A stretch of 64,000 bases of DNA from Gonium pectorale (GCA_001584585.1 LSYV01000041.1:581401-645400), one strand, 5' to 3'; counted from the first letter of the stretch, positions 47,001-59,651 are shown. Numbers and translations: made by a program. Notes: generated by a model not told the origin, from the letters alone.

Positions 47001-48898
47001 CATATTTGCCATCCACCGACACCACAGTGACCTTGAAGATGTCGCCGCCGCTGGTGCGCTTGTCGTTGAGGGTGTCCTTGGCCTGGATGATGAAGGGCAC
47101 CTCCACACCCGATACAGTCTCCGCCAGCAGGCCTGGGCCATACGCGATGCAGTTGCGAGCGGCAGTGTTGGCAAAGTACGCGAATTTGATCTTGTTGACG
47201 GTCCAGCCCTCGCCATTGATGGAGACGCGCACATCCACTGTCAGCGCGCCGTACTGTTCGTAGTTGGGCGTCTGCACGCGGATGGTTTCTGGGTCCACGT
47301 ATATGCCGTCGACGATGACCTCGTTCTTCTCGCTGAGGCCGAACTTGACCTGCACCTTGCCGTCGCGGAAGCGCAGGCCACGGATGACCAGGTCGGTGGA
47401 ACCGAAGACAGGGCCCATCTCCGGCTGGATGCCAGTGCAGGCGTAGGGCGGGCCGATGATGGGCGAGACGTTGAGCTTGTGCAAGTCGCCTAGCCAGCGG
47501 TTGGCCCAGCCGCCAAAGATGAGCAGCGAGCAGGTCTTGACGTCAAACACCCAGGCCGTATCCTCACGGCCCACGGGCGGGGCGCCGTGGTCAACCGGCG
47601 GCGTCGACCACATCTGGCTGCCGCAGTCCATCACCTCCACGGTGTTGAGGTACTGCATCATGCCCTTGCGCCCACCGAAGCTGAAGACCTTGTGGTACGG
47701 CACGCTCTCAATGCCGTCGCAGACGTTATTGCATATCTCGTACGGCAGGCTGGGCGGCTGCGTGTCGTTCTCCCAGGACATGCGGTTAAGGTCCAGCATG
47801 TGGCTGTCCTGGAACATCTGGTTCAGGTCGCGGCCGCCCATAATGAGCAGCTTATCGTAGGTCTCCGAGTTGGGCGTGACCGGGTAGATGAACGCTGAGT
47901 GGTCGAAGCGCGGGCTGGGGCCCGTGCCAATGAGCGACTCGGTGACATTCTCCCAGCGAAAGCCGTCCTCCGCCAGGTGCAGAACCCACATGTCATTGTG
48001 CACCTGGCCGCTGCCGCCATAGCCGCCGAAAATGAAAACGCGGTTGCCGAAGCGTGTGGCGGTGAAGTGCGCGCGCGGCTCAGGGCCAGGGCCCACGACG
48101 TCAACGGCCGTCCAGGCCTTGTCCTCATAGTTAAACACCCACACATCACTGTAGCGGATACGCTTGTTTAAGCCGCCAAACACCAGAAGACGCTTGTCGT
48201 CAAGCTGCGGCAAACAGGACGGGACAATAAAACGGTTGGCGCGAAATGTATGCGGCCTCGGTCAATCGGGCCTCAAGGCCCTCGGGCTACGGATACCGCA
48301 CCCTTGTCCGTAGCCCTATAGCGTATGGCCTTGCAGCACTTCAGCCCTGGGGCTTCACACTTGAGCCTGCGCCTTCCTAAGTTCACTGGCTACGTGACGA
48401 GATAATCATTCGGTATGGAGTGCGCTTTTGCCCGAACCTGATGCCCCAGCTCACGCGCCGAAACCCAGCACGCCCGCCCTGACCATCCCGCCCCAAGTGC
48501 TCACTGCGATGGCCGCGTGGCGCGCGCGGGGCGGAGGAGCAGTGGTCACCGTAAGCTCCTTCCACTTATACTCGTCGGGGTCGCTGGTGTCGAGCTCGTA
48601 CAGGTCATTAAACGCCGCGGCCTTGCCTGCCGGGAGCAACACACAGCCGTCAGGGGCGCGGCCCGCAGGAATCTCGCACGGGCAGCCGCACCTTCTTTAC
48701 GGCCGCACCCTCCAAATAGAAGGAACCGCTCGCCCAACACCGTGAACGAATGGCCCGAGCGGGGGCACGGAGCGTCCCCAGTAACGTTGGGAACCTCCCA
48801 GAAAATCGACTGCGAACATGTATAGGAGCTTGTCAGGCCCTGCCGCGTCTGGGGCGCGACCCCTTGGACACATTTGCGACTAAAAGGAAACGCACCAT
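28177..48898 (-). CDS. ODA11: Flagellar outer-arm dynein alpha heavy chain
   Basis: Microtubule motor of the axonemal outer arm. More than 30 in-frame exons, expected product about 4,500 residues. The start codon is cut by an intron: ATG at 48898-48896, then exons 48809-48692, 48626-48505 and 48204-46496 with MSIFWEV, kelch repeats ([37 protein letters not shown]), an IPT-like domain and a filamin repeat. Exon 46314-45424 is an Ala/Glu/Pro linker; 45223-44335 brings more kelch blades. The tail and linker follow to about 40582. AAA1 (40422-39967) has [10 protein letters not shown] and [11 protein letters not shown]2 (39024-38696) [12 protein letters not shown]3 (37538-37172) [13 protein letters not shown]4 (36428-35420) [10 protein letters not shown]. 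Coiled-coil stalk and microtubule-binding domain span about 34895-33150. AAA5, AAA6 and the C-terminal domain run to [16 protein letters not shown]. The kelch/filamin N-terminus is the hallmark of the alpha chain. No broken exon seen. Confidence 0.95.
29022..29066 (-). repeat. Poly-glycine tract in the dynein C-terminal region
   Basis: A GGC/GGT run encodes 14 consecutive glycines, flanked by DVS and [11 protein letters not shown], in the last exon of the dynein heavy chain. The frame is preserved on both sides. Mixed GGC and GGT codons argue against a simple sequencing slip. Confidence 0.85.
33806..33850. repeat. Short tandem repeat, 13-bp unit, about 3 copies
   Basis: GTTGCTTCAACC-type units repeat three times with a partial fourth in a dynein intron between the exons at 34310-33990 and 33760-33550. 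Confidence 0.8.
45560..46260 (-). repeat. ODA11: Ala/Glu/Pro-rich coding repeat in dynein N-terminus
   Basis: This part of exon 46314-45424 encodes some 230 residues of imperfect Ala-Glu-Gly-Pro repeats ([34 protein letters not shown] and similar). It joins the filamin repeat to the second kelch segment. It is acidic, has no predicted fold, and is likely a flexible spacer. The high GC repeats also create long artefactual frames on the opposite strand. Confidence 0.85.
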
Positions 48899-49458
48899 GC
48901 TGTTTTGGAAGCTCTAATGGTTCATGTGTGATCCCTGCATACGTGGGGCCCTCCTCTGTGCAGCCAGAGTTACCGAAGTAGCGCTGCCTTGGAGATAGCG
49001 GGTATCTTCAAACCTTTGTCGGTAAGATATTGAAGTATATATTTACAGGGACATTGGGCTAGAATCGTTGTTGAGGGAGAGGTCCTTAGGGTCCTTAGGG
49101 AGGTCGTACGGCAAGTTTCCATGTTGGGCAGGTTGGGGACATGCATCACCATCCACCTCTGGCCTGCGTCTCTCCAGCACGACTGGAACGACCCATACCC
49201 TTAGGAACAGGGCATTGCATGAGAAGCTACTGCAAGCACCCCAACCCGAACCCCCACTCGCCGTCTGCAAACCCGTTGCAGTGCTGAACGTATAATAAAA
49301 AATTAAGGATACGCGTGGATTTCGAGGGTCGGCGACGTCTGTTGGCCTCCTCTCAGGAAGCACCGCTAGTAGCAAAGCCCTCGGCACTATGCCACCGCAG
49401 TTTAAGAAACCTCTGGCGAGTTATGGGTCCTCGGCACTGGGGCTTGCACTGATGGCAG
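48899..49458. promoter_or_regulatory. Shared upstream region of dynein (minus) and kinesin (plus)
   Basis: About 560 bp separate the dynein start codon (48898) from the first supported kinesin coding base (49459). Both promoters and 5' UTRs must lie here or in unseen upstream kinesin exons. An AT-rich run (about 49291-49306, TATAATAAAAAATTAAGG) stands out and could serve as a core promoter. An ATG at 49389 opens a frame that stops after 31 codons and is not in phase with the next kinesin exon. Confidence 0.45.
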
Positions 49459-52400
49459 CGCCCGGACAGAAAACAGGCTGACGCGCTGCATTCGGCTTTT
49501 TCGCTGCAGGAGTATGACCCCCAGCTGGCGCAGCAGACTCTGCAGAAGAGCTACCAGCATTCGGACGCGGCGAGGGAGGCGAAGCAGCGGGCGCTTCTTC
49601 ACGAGCTGGTGCGGCCGTGGGCATCCGCTGCGCCTAAGCAGCCAACATTTGTTCACGGGCTTTTGAGACATGCAGGGGGGGGGGGCCGAAGGGAGCGCCG
49701 TGCAATGGGGGCGTGTAGCCAACTTTGATGTGCCGTCGGCAGGGCCTGGCGGATGAGGAGTATGCGCTCGACGATGAGGACGAAGATGAGCACGTGGAGG
49801 GGGACGAGGATGAGGAGCCGCTCCTGGTCACGCGTGCTCACAAGCACACCAACGGCAACGGGGCCGTCCCCAGTTACGGGTACCGCGACCTCTTTGGGAA
49901 GGAGGCGGAGATGCGGCGTCGCCAGCTCATCGAAGTCAAGGTGGGTATGACCTTGGCGGCGAGCATGGTTCATGACCCGCGTTCTGGGTAGGGTGCGGAC
50001 TATAAGGGCGGCGTCGCCCGTTGGCAAGGTGACACATCAATCGTCTTTCGCATGAAAAGGGTACGAACGGCGATGCAGCCGGGTATGCATGAAAAGGGAG
50101 ATCTGCATGAATTGGCAGCTTCGTACAGTTGGGTTATCCTTACCCTTGTGCACGCTTTGACCGAGGTGCTTCAATTCTTGATTGCACGCTCTCCGCCCTA
50201 ATGTGTGTAGGGGTACGATCAGTACCTTGCCGATATATTGGAACGGAGCAACGAGTCCCTGCAGGTATGCCGGGAAGGTTCTCTGGCGGCTTAGATATCA
50301 TAAAAGGGGATCACCAAGGTGTACGGAATGAACTGGAGGCAGCATGCGAATGTGTTTAACCTGTGCCATCGGCCCGATGCGCATATAGCCCACGCATGGC
50401 GTTAATGGCCTTTGAACACTATTCACAAATGCAGATGCTGCGCGCGGAGACCGACCTGCAATTCCCCGGATGCGTGGAGGTAGGGTTTACTCATGGAAAG
50501 TGGGCGTCCTGCAGCCTGCTCACGGTCGGGTCGCGTCACTCCAATATCGGGCTCTGGGATCGTTTTGACAACAATTGTTGCGCTTTAGGCAGAGGCAGGA
50601 GCCGCCGGCCGGTGTTGACTGGGTTCGGGTCTCTGACAAGGCTAGCCCCAACACGACCTTTCGGAAGTGCACTGCCACCCCTCCGCTGAGGGCAGGCAGC
50701 GCGTTGCATGGGACCGCTGTTGCCAATCATGCCCTGTCTGCGCGCGATCTGGCAATCTCCCCGCACGCAGATCATTCCCCAGCTGCAACACGAACTCCGC
50801 CTGCTGTATGAGGAGACAAAGGACTTGCGCAGCCAGGAGGACGACACAAACCACCGATCGCAGGACGCTCACGGGGACGGGGGCGTGAACGGGAGCAGGT
50901 GGGAGTTTAGGGTGTCATGCAGGTCTTGTCAAGCTAATGCCGGGCCAAGAACGGACAGTCATGCTCATTTATGGTGTCACTGGGCCTTCCCGATGGACCC
51001 GTGGCGCATTCCCTGACATCGGCTCGTTGGTTTGCTTGTTGGCCCTTGCAGCGAACTGGTTCAGCAGGTTGCAACTCTGCAAAAGCAGCTGGCGGCGAGG
51101 GACGCCAAGCTGCGGGAGGCGGAATCGGAGGCGGCAAGGCTCAGGGTACGTTGCGCTGTGGCTTACTGGGAGGGGTGGGCTCTCAACTGTCTTCGCTGCG
51201 GCTGGCTCTGTCGTTTGGACGCAGGCTTTCTTGTGGTTATCCAGGCGTAAGGGCGCCTCGTGTCCATGTGGTCTGCAGGCCCGGCTGGCGGACACTGGGG
51301 GGAATCGCGAGTCCAGCAGCGATGAGCTGCAGGAGCTCGAGTACCAGCTGAAGGAGCTCAAGGTGGGGGCAGCGGCCGGGGTCGGGGAGCCAATGCAAGG
51401 GGGCAAGGCGAACGAACGCAACCCAACACGGGCTGGGAAAGGGTCTGAAGTGGGCCTCGACGCAGCTCTGGCACGCGCACGTGCTATCGTAGGGTGCAGC
51501 ATCACGGGAGGCAGCGCCAGTGCATTGGGGCAGCTGGGGCGGCTGTGCACCCTGGGGCGTCAACAAGCTGGAATGGCAATATTTATGCACGCGGCGGAAT
51601 GGGGCTCAATGGCTCTGAAGCAAGTTGGTGATGGGCACCAAGCGCCATGGCAATCCTCCCCACCCGTAACATGCGCAGGTAACCCTGGCTGCCAAGGACA
51701 AGGAGCTCGCTACGCTGCGGGCTAAGGCGGGCTCAACTGGCGGAGCGGAGTCCAATGCCCAGCTCGCCAAGCAGCGCGACGACGCAGTGCAGGTGCGCCG
51801 AACCAAATGGGCCGTGCGGCTTGCTCAAGTCGGGTGGGGCGGGCAAGACCCTGTCCGGATCCCGAGCATGCTGGCTGAGAAGCAGGGCTAAGGATCATGC
51901 AGAAAGTGGACCGTCACGTTCCATTGTCCGGCATCCGCACAGGCACGGGAGCTGCTGCAGCAGCAGCTGGCGCAGGCCCGCGCGGAGGTCACCGCCGCGG
52001 AGGCCAACTTCCGCGCGCAGCAGGAGGCCCTGTCCGCCAGCACGGAGAGCGAGCAGGCGAAGGCGCTGCAGAAACAGCTCTGGGCACTGACGGAGCAGCA
52101 CAACAAGCGGGTCGCGGAGCTTGAGGCGGAGATGCGGCAGCAGAAGGTGGGGGTGCAGGTGTAGGGACGGCAGGTTTGTACGGGCGATCGGGCCTATGCC
52201 CTATTACTCATACAATACATGTGCTTTGAATCACGTCTGTCGTGGTACTTGGCCCTGGGCAGCGGCCCGCCGACAGGTCGAGATGTGTGCCTGTTGAGGT
52301 GGACCCAACCTTCCCATCGTGCGCCTATTGCGCCATTTTGCGTCCGTCACCAACGCCCCGTTCGCGCGCTCGCTTGGCGTCGTCGTTACCGCCGGGCCCG

Positions 52401-55400
52401 ACTTCGCACGTGCTTACAGTGAGCACCTCGTTGTCCCTTGGCCGTGTGCAGGTGCTTATTAAGCAGCTGCAGACGACCAAGAGCGACATGATGCAGGACA
52501 TGAAGACCAAGGTGGAGGCCGTCAAGGCCGAGTCGGCCGCGGCGTATAAGGCCAGCCTGAAGACCGTGCAGGTGGGTTTGTTGCTGTTGCTAACCTGCCC
52601 TTGGTTAAGGCTCCGTAGGCTTGGAGCCAGGGCGGAAGCGGCACTGCAACACGTAGTGTACAGGAAGCAAGTAATTGGACCCGCAGGCACCCTTCTACAG
52701 CGGTCGGAAGAATCGAGTTGCACTTCCACCCCTCATCTCCTCTTTGCCCCGTTGCTGCTCCAGGCCCAACTGGACGAGCTGCACGCGTTGCGGGAGGGCG
52801 TCCTGGAGGAACTGGTGGGTGGGTGATGCCAGGGCCTTTGGTTACGGCAGGTGCACAGTTTCCGCGTCGCAACCTGGTCGCGGTCCAGGCTTGCCGAACG
52901 GCAGGTGTGCAGTTACTTCTCGGTTGCGCTCACAGGCGCCGCGGTCATGAAGGCCTTGCTTCCCTTTTGGAAGGATGTTGCTTGTATTACAGGGAGCCTT
53001 TCCCCTCCCTCCAAAACTCGCTATCCCCCAGTTGCATTTCCAATCGGAGTGTCTGTCGGAGAAGACGATTACGCAGATGACCCGTGTGGTGCGAGACAAG
53101 GATATCCTGCGGGTGCGGCAGGCGCAGCAGGACCTGCGCAAGCAGCTTGCCGACTTCGATGCGCGGCTCAAGGAGTCGCAGGAGGAAGTGCAAACAGTGC
53201 GGGCCGAGGTGAGGAGGAAGGGATGATGCTGGGAAGGCCGAAGCGCCTTCACTTGTGCAGACTTTGGCTATGAAGGGCGCAGCAAGGCTTGTGGGAGTTA
53301 GGGGGGTTGTGCGCTCACCGATTGCGGTGGAATGCCGGCGACGCCCGTTTCTGTCGCGTTATTGCAGGCAGCTCAGACGATTCGGATCAAGGAGCTGGAG
53401 GCGGCCGGCCAGATCTCCCATTTCCGGGAAAAGTGGCGTGTGGAGTTCGACAAAAGGCGCAAGCTGCACAATACGGTGGGTCTGCGATCCGAGTCGATCC
53501 AGGGCGCAGAAGCAATTCTTAGACCGCCTTTCTGCATCAGGCAGCGCACGGGGGAATTACAGAGGGCAGCGCACCGGCCAAACATCCCTAGTCTTTGCGC
53601 AGTATGGGGCTGAAGGCGGGTGGGCCGTATGTGTACAAGCTGCCCGGTTTAGCGGAAGGGGACTCGTCTGACCCGGAGCCCTGGGTGTTGCGTCACCCCA
53701 GGTTCTGGAGCTCAAGGGCAACATCCGCGTGCTATGCCGCGTGCGACCGCTGCTTGAGAAGGAGCGCTCCGTCACGGCCAACGGCGGGGAGATGCCCGTC
53801 AAGGCAATGAGCGAGGAGGTGCTGCGCGTGGCGGCGGTGGACAACAAGGCGGAGAAGGAGTTCGAGTTTGACCGCGTGCTGGCGCCCGATGAGGGGCAAG
53901 ACAAGGTACGGCTGGGAGCATGGGGCGGCGTGTATGCCATGTTGACCCCATTCACAATGCTCATACGCTTGAAGTGCTATGCCAAAGGGGGATAAGGGGA
54001 GAAGCAGCAAACCCCTTTGCTCCGTCGTACCCCTCCCGAACATCGTACCCACGACACTGGCATGCCTTCAACCAATGCGGATGAGCGGGGCGAGGCATCC
54101 AAGACCCTGTTTGCGAAGTGTAACCGCAAAGGAGGTTGATGGCTGTCTTAATCATTGATTGGCACCACCCACTTCCCCTTTTTAGAAATAGGCCCTCGCC
54201 CTTGTAGCCGGAGGCTTGGACACATTCTCGCGTTGCCTTACGCGTGTTGTTGCCGCTTGTACCCTACATTGTCGTACAGCTGTACGACGAGGTTGCTGCG
54301 CTCGTGACGTCGGTGCTTGACGGCTTCAACGTGGCCATCATGGCGTACGGCCAGACGGGCAGTGGCAAGACCTACACCATGGAGGGCCCCGAGGTACGGC
54401 GCGTTGAGGATTGTGTTGCGGATCTCGATGAGGGGGGAATCGCTGTCCTGCTTCGCTGTCGTACGGGGACCCTGTCCGCGTGAGTCGGAACAGTCACCGC
54501 TGCTGTGTGCTCTGCCCTGCCTCTTCACCGTTACCTCTCGCAGGGCAACCCCGGCGTGAACCTGCGCGCCCTGGGCGACCTGTTCCGCATCGCGGAGGAG
54601 CGCGCCTCCGCCTTCACCACCACCTTCAGCGCCTCGGTGCTCGAGATCTACAACGAGCAGATCTACGACCTCCTGATGTCCGGCGCGCAGGACGGCGACA
54701 AGCTGGACGTGAAGCAGGTGGGTTGACAGCTGCGGTGCTCTCAGGGCTTCGGACCTAAGCAATAGTTGTGGCACCGCCGTTGCTGCGGCAGGCGTGGGCG
54801 CTTCGGTCGTTGGGATATCATGCCGGCACTGCTCTGCGGTCATCCCCCCATTTCGCTATGGCCCCGGGGATGCGATTGGAATCAGAAGCCCCCACCCGAT
54901 GACAAAGCGGATTGCTATGCGAGCCAGGGCCCAATGTTATTTTGCCGCAATTCACATCAATCTTGTGCACATCCTGTGCGCACGCGGCCCACGCGGCAGG
55001 GACCGGAGGGCATGTACGTTCCGGGCCTGAAGCTGGAGGAGGTCAAGGACATGGCCGACGTGACGGCCATGATTGGGCGCGGCAAATCCAACCGCTCCAC
55101 GTACGCCACCAACATGAACGAGCACAGCTCGCGCTCGCACCTGGTGCTGTCGGTGTACGTCAACTCGGTCAACAAGCTCAACGGTGAGGCCGTGCCCAAC
55201 TGCCGCCGCGGGGTCCCGATTTGCTCCCGATGTCGGTATCGGGAGTTTGGACTATGAGGACTAGGGCAGCCGGCACGTGCGTCCTTGCTCGGGGTATCTG
55301 TGCTCCCGGGGTCCGGTGCCGTTCGGCGCGGCGTGCACGACAACAGCCCACGCCATGCTCATGCTCGTGCCAGTCTGCTTGGAGACCTTTGCCGATGTGT

Positions 55401-56180
55401 CGCCGTGCGTATCTTGGCTGACAGGCAACATCCTGCGCGGTAAGCTTCACCTCATTGACCTGGCGGGCAGCGAGCGGCTCAGCCGCACGGGAGCGCAGGG
55501 CGACCGGCTGAAGGAGGCGCAGGCCATCAACAAGTCGCTGTCGGCGCTGGGCGACGTGATCCAGGCGCTGCAGCAGCGGAACGCGCATATCCCCTACCGC
55601 AACTCCAAGGTCGGTGTGCACGGTGCTGCCGATGTTCCTTCCTGACTGCCCACTGGTCCTGCTGCCCGCACCGTATCTTGCTTACCGGTATTTGCAAGTA
55701 TCTGACTACCGCCAAAGCTATGGTCACAAGTACTGAAGGGTGTTTGATTTGCCTCGTGTGGAAAGAAAGAGTGTTGCATGCTGACGTGTCCTGGCCTCCG
55801 CGCTCCGCGCCACCCAAATAACCCCACAGCTGACTCGCCTGCTGGAGGATTCGCTGGGCGGTAACAGCAAGTGCGTCATGATTGTCAACGTGTCGCCCGC
55901 CACTGAGAACGTCTCCGAGACGAAGTGCTCGCTGGAGTTTGCGTCCCGCGCCCGCAAGGTGGAGCTGGGCCGCGCGCGCGCAAACGTGGTCTCGACGGAG
56001 GGCGGCAACGGCAACGGGTCAGGCAGCGGCGGCGGCGCGACGGGTGCCAGCCCCATTCCGCCGCGCAGCGGCCGCGCGACGCCTGCCGGCGAGGGCACTA
56101 TGAGCCGGGTCGGGTCGCGCGAGGCGATGAGCACGCCGGTCGGGCGGCGGTCGACGGGCGCCAGCAGCCTGGGCCGGTAG
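49459..56180 (+). CDS. C-terminal-motor kinesin (kinesin-14 family)
   Basis: Probably a minus-end-directed microtubule motor. Exons include 49459-49608, 49743-49939 (acidic [16 protein letters not shown], then [18 protein letters not shown]), about 50212-50263, then a series up to 53472 that is almost pure coiled coil ([55 protein letters not shown]). The neck [18 protein letters not shown] begins at 53701 and leads into the motor: P-loop [12 protein letters not shown] (about 54343-54378), YNEQIYDLL, switch I NEHSSRSH, switch [10 protein letters not shown] and [10 protein letters not shown]. The last exon starts [20 protein letters not shown] and ends after a Gly/Ser/Arg tail. Neck sequence and motor position place it in kinesin-14. 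No MyTH4/FERM or calmodulin-binding segment typical of KCBP is seen. The first exon was not found; small exons around 50435-50610 are uncertain. Confidence 0.9.
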
Positions 56181-56353
56181 TCGGTGCCATGACATGGGGA
56201 GATGTACCCGGGGTTCGGGCGTTGGCGCGGCGCTGGAACGGGGAGTCCCTACCAGCACCTCCATTTGTATACGCAGCGCCGACTTGTGTGAATGCCTCCC
56301 GGTTGCCTGACTTCCGAGTGTGCCGCGGAGTCTGCCGAGCTTGCTGCATGTAC

Positions 56354-56358
56354 TGTAA
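56354..56358 (+). terminator. TGTAA polyadenylation signal for the kinesin
   Basis: TGTAA lies 174 bp past the kinesin stop codon (56178-56180) and is the first such pentamer noticed downstream. Confidence 0.6.
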
Positions 56359-58093
56359 GTACGCACATCATTTGGAAGCTGAAGGATGACGGGTCATGCG
56401 ACAAGGGTTACCTGCTTGGCCACTGCGACTATGGCCAGGGTGCGCTTTGAACTTAGCTGTGCAACCGAGAGGTTGTTATGTATAGCGGCTCGACAGGTTC
56501 TCATGCTCTTGTTTGTGCGCGATGGGCCTTGGCGCAGCCTTTGCGCACGCTTGCTGCCGATCTGTGGGCTAGGAACGGGCGAAACGAGCAAAGATTGCGC
56601 TCGTGAAAGCCGCTGCCCTGCATGCGTGTGGGGCTTGAAGAGCCATGGAGGAGGGGGGCGCATGGCTATCGCCGCTTCGCGTGTCAGCTCCCCGCCCTCG
56701 CCGGGGGCCATGGAAAACCGCCGAACGGTGTCATGGTGACGGCGTCACGGGGTGGCACCTGCAGGCTGCACCACGCAACAGGATGATATGCCAGACTGGA
56801 CGTGTCCCTTAATCCCTTGACGCCGTGACGCTGCGTGGGTGGACGCAGCAGTGTGGCGCTCTTACTTGGCTCCCGCACGGAACTGCAGTTTAACCGTCTC
56901 CGCGGCGGATGTGTGTGGTGCTGATTGCCGCGTGCGCCTCCCGGACCCGTGTACCCTGGCCCAATCGCCTTCTGAGGTTAGCAGGGTATGTGTATCGGCG
57001 TTGGGATGCTGCGAGGTGGGAGTTGCCTCGGTCTGTGCGCGCTCATATGAATAGCAAAATGATCGCTTTGTTGACAATACGTTCATGCGCCTGGCGGAGT
57101 GGGATGTGTTCTGAGGCCCACATGATATCGCTGCGCTCTTTGAGTGACTTTTGAGTGACGGTCGGTCCCATATCGGCGTGCATGGCCGCCGCCATCGTGT
57201 TGGACGTGCGAGCAACTCCTGAGGGATAACAGTCTAGCAACGTACATAATGTGCAGTCGGTCAAGAGGGAGAGTGACTCATGCTGTTAGGACTCGTGATC
57301 AGGATGGGCCTATACTGGGTTGTGATCAGCTGTACATGGTTGTGAATCGGTGAGAGCGCAAGCCACGGTTCGTGCGTGCGTACGGGAGGAGGCCGTCCGG
57401 CTGCCGGCATTTGGCCCCACAGTGGACGGTTGGGACCTAACATGCTCTGTACGAGAGGCCTAAGTACCTGGCGTTGCATCTTTGCGTAAGGCCGGCACTG
57501 AGTACCTAGGTCCTCATACGGTGCTCACGGTAGGCAAGGAAGGCATTGATCAATTGACAGTTTACACGACGGGGTCTTGGCCGACGGGGGCGTTCATGTT
57601 TGCCGTCACCGCCCCTCCCTGACTGGTTGTAGCAGACCGGAAGAAATGGATTCGCCTTCCGGTCATGAGCAACATGGACGTGCATCGAGCCGGTATGGGC
57701 AACGCGGCAGCCTGAACTACGGTAGCTCCTGCACCAAGCACTTGCGAACGGCGTTATGAAGAGCCATGCGTGCACTCACTGGTCCACACCGTTGCATACT
57801 TCAAAACGCCGGTCAACAGCTATATGGCCACCAGTACATGCTCTTTCTACAGCAGTACGACAAAGCAAAGTACCCTGCTGGGAGAATGCGCGGGCCTAGC
57901 CGCCCTCGTATGGACGCGGCGCATGACACGCCTCCCCACACCACGCGCTCGTGCCAGCACCTCGCACCATCCGAACGATCCCGAATTCCCCACAGCCCAG
58001 GCACCCCCCATTCATGACCCAGCCCCCAGCTCTCATGCCGGGCGAATTGAGGCCCCACTCGCCACAACCTCCCAGCCCCTGTCCTGCAGTCCT
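56359..58093. other. Convergent spacer, no supported gene
   Basis: About 1.7 kb between the kinesin 3' end and the stop of the minus-strand plastid protein gene. Short open frames show no motif or splice support. TTACA at 57562-57566 (TGTAA on minus) is about 530 bp past the plastid-protein stop and could be its polyadenylation signal. Confidence 0.45.
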
Positions 58094-59651
58094 TCAAGCA
58101 CTGCCGCCGTTGCCGCCGTCGCTGCTGCTCCCGCCCTCGCTGCCCGCGGCGCTCGACGGCTGCGCCGCCTCCTCCGCGCCCGCGTACGCGAACGGCAGGC
58201 CGTACACCTCCTTCCACACGCCCTTCCACCAGTAGACCGCCCCCAGCGCCAGCACGTTGCTGGAGAAGATGAAGGGGAAGCTCTTCCACACAAACGGAAG
58301 CGTCACGTTCATGATCGGCACCTAGGATCGGTGGGGCGGGAGAGCCACAGGGGGGGAACCGGGCCGCCGCGGATGCTCAGCCTCAGGGCAGCTGATATGC
58401 CTCAGGGCATCGGCCAACCCTCGTGCGCTGTACTGCGCAGTGCTTCCATTGCCCCACTGCGCTTGGGCGTGAGATGCGGCTTGGGGACAGAGTCCCGAGG
58501 CAGGGGGTATACAAACAGAGCCGTTGCGTACAGACGGCACAGTATCGTGATGCGTGGGCGACCGTGCCGCAGAGATTCACCCAGCCTGGCCACTCTGGCA
58601 AAGGTGCGCCATCGAGCGCCGCAACTCGGGTCGCACCTGCCCTCGTTGGGCAGCCGGGCAGGTAGACGGCGCCAGGAATGCCCCAGCTCATGTGCCGCTG
58701 GCGGCTATCCCGCCTCGAGTGGCCTTGTGCTCGCCCCGCGGCCCCCCGCTCCCATCCACCCCCCTCCCCCGCACCAGCAGGAAGAGGATGTTGAGCGCGT
58801 CCTTCTCCTTCGGAAGGCACTCCTTGGCGCGGAGCGAGGGGATGGTGAACATCCAGATGGACCACATGCTGCGGCAGGAGCGGCAGGAGCAGAGGGTTCG
58901 GGGGGAGGGAAGCCCCAGGCAAGGGAGGGGAAGTGCGCAAGAGGCTCGGACGGCATCCAGGCACGGCTGGGTAACACCAGGCGAGCCCCCGGAGAGCGTG
59001 TTGGCGGCCATTGCACATATGCGCTAGCAACGCGCCCGTGGCTAGACGTGTTGGCACGCGCAACAAAGATTCATGGCCCGAGTGTAGCTGATGGAACCTG
59101 TTCGGCCCAATCGTCCGCCCCTGGCTGGATTTTGGTTACCCGTGCTGCCAGCTCACCCTAGCAGTCGGGCGATGCTTGGCTCGTCCGTGGGCCAGATGAT
59201 GTTGAAGGAGAGCAGGCCTCCGGCCACCAGCGCAATCCAAGACTGGTACTCAAAGATGTCGTACAGCAGGCTGCCCTTCACCGCCGGGTTCTTCTGCTTG
59301 GTCGACGGGCGCGGCGCAAACGTCCCGGCCGCCTGGCGGGTGAACTTGGTCACCTCCTTTTCGAGGTCGACGTCCCGCTGGGCCGACGTGGATGGCTGCT
59401 CAGCTGCGGGCGGTTGCGTCCAGGCGATGGGTGTGGCAACGGGTGAGTCTTGGTCGGCCACGGCAGCAAGATATGGGCAGAATACGAACATGCTCAGTTT
59501 TATATCAGCTGTGGATTAGCGCACTTGTCGTCTGCTGCGGCCCGTTGTTGCCGCTCCGCACCACCAGCCGCGCATGAGCTCGCCCCCAAGCGCCCAGTTG
59601 AGCCCGCGATGCCGCTGGAAATTTAGGCTGCGCAGAAAATCGCTGGTGCAT
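58094..59651 (-). CDS. Predicted chloroplast membrane protein, function unknown
   Basis: Four exons, 59651-59525, 59403-59157, 58868-58775 and 58321-58094, join in phase to 696 nt, or 231 residues. The N-terminus is a convincing chloroplast transit peptide: MHQRFSAQPKFPAASRAQLG, then basic residues to VVRSGNNG, with a likely cleavage near VRS. The mature part has a Lys-rich segment (RPSTKQKNPAVKGS). Three or four hydrophobic stretches follow (SWIALVAGGLLSFNIIWP, MWSIWMFTIPSL, ALNILFLLVPIMNVTLPFVW, IFSSNVLALGAVYWWKGVW). The C-terminus is soluble and Ser/Gly/Glu-rich. Conserved-looking aromatic and proline positions suggest an ancient plastid family, but I cannot name it. The start is chosen because it gives both the transit peptide and the correct phase; a Met at 59491 would remove the targeting signal. 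It is divergent from the VTA1-like gene. Confidence 0.82.

Noticed and set aside
49389..49484. ATG at 49389 as the kinesin start (MPPQFKKPLASYG...)
   Set aside because: The frame stops after 31 codons and no donor gives the phase needed for the exon at 49459, so it cannot be joined with confidence.
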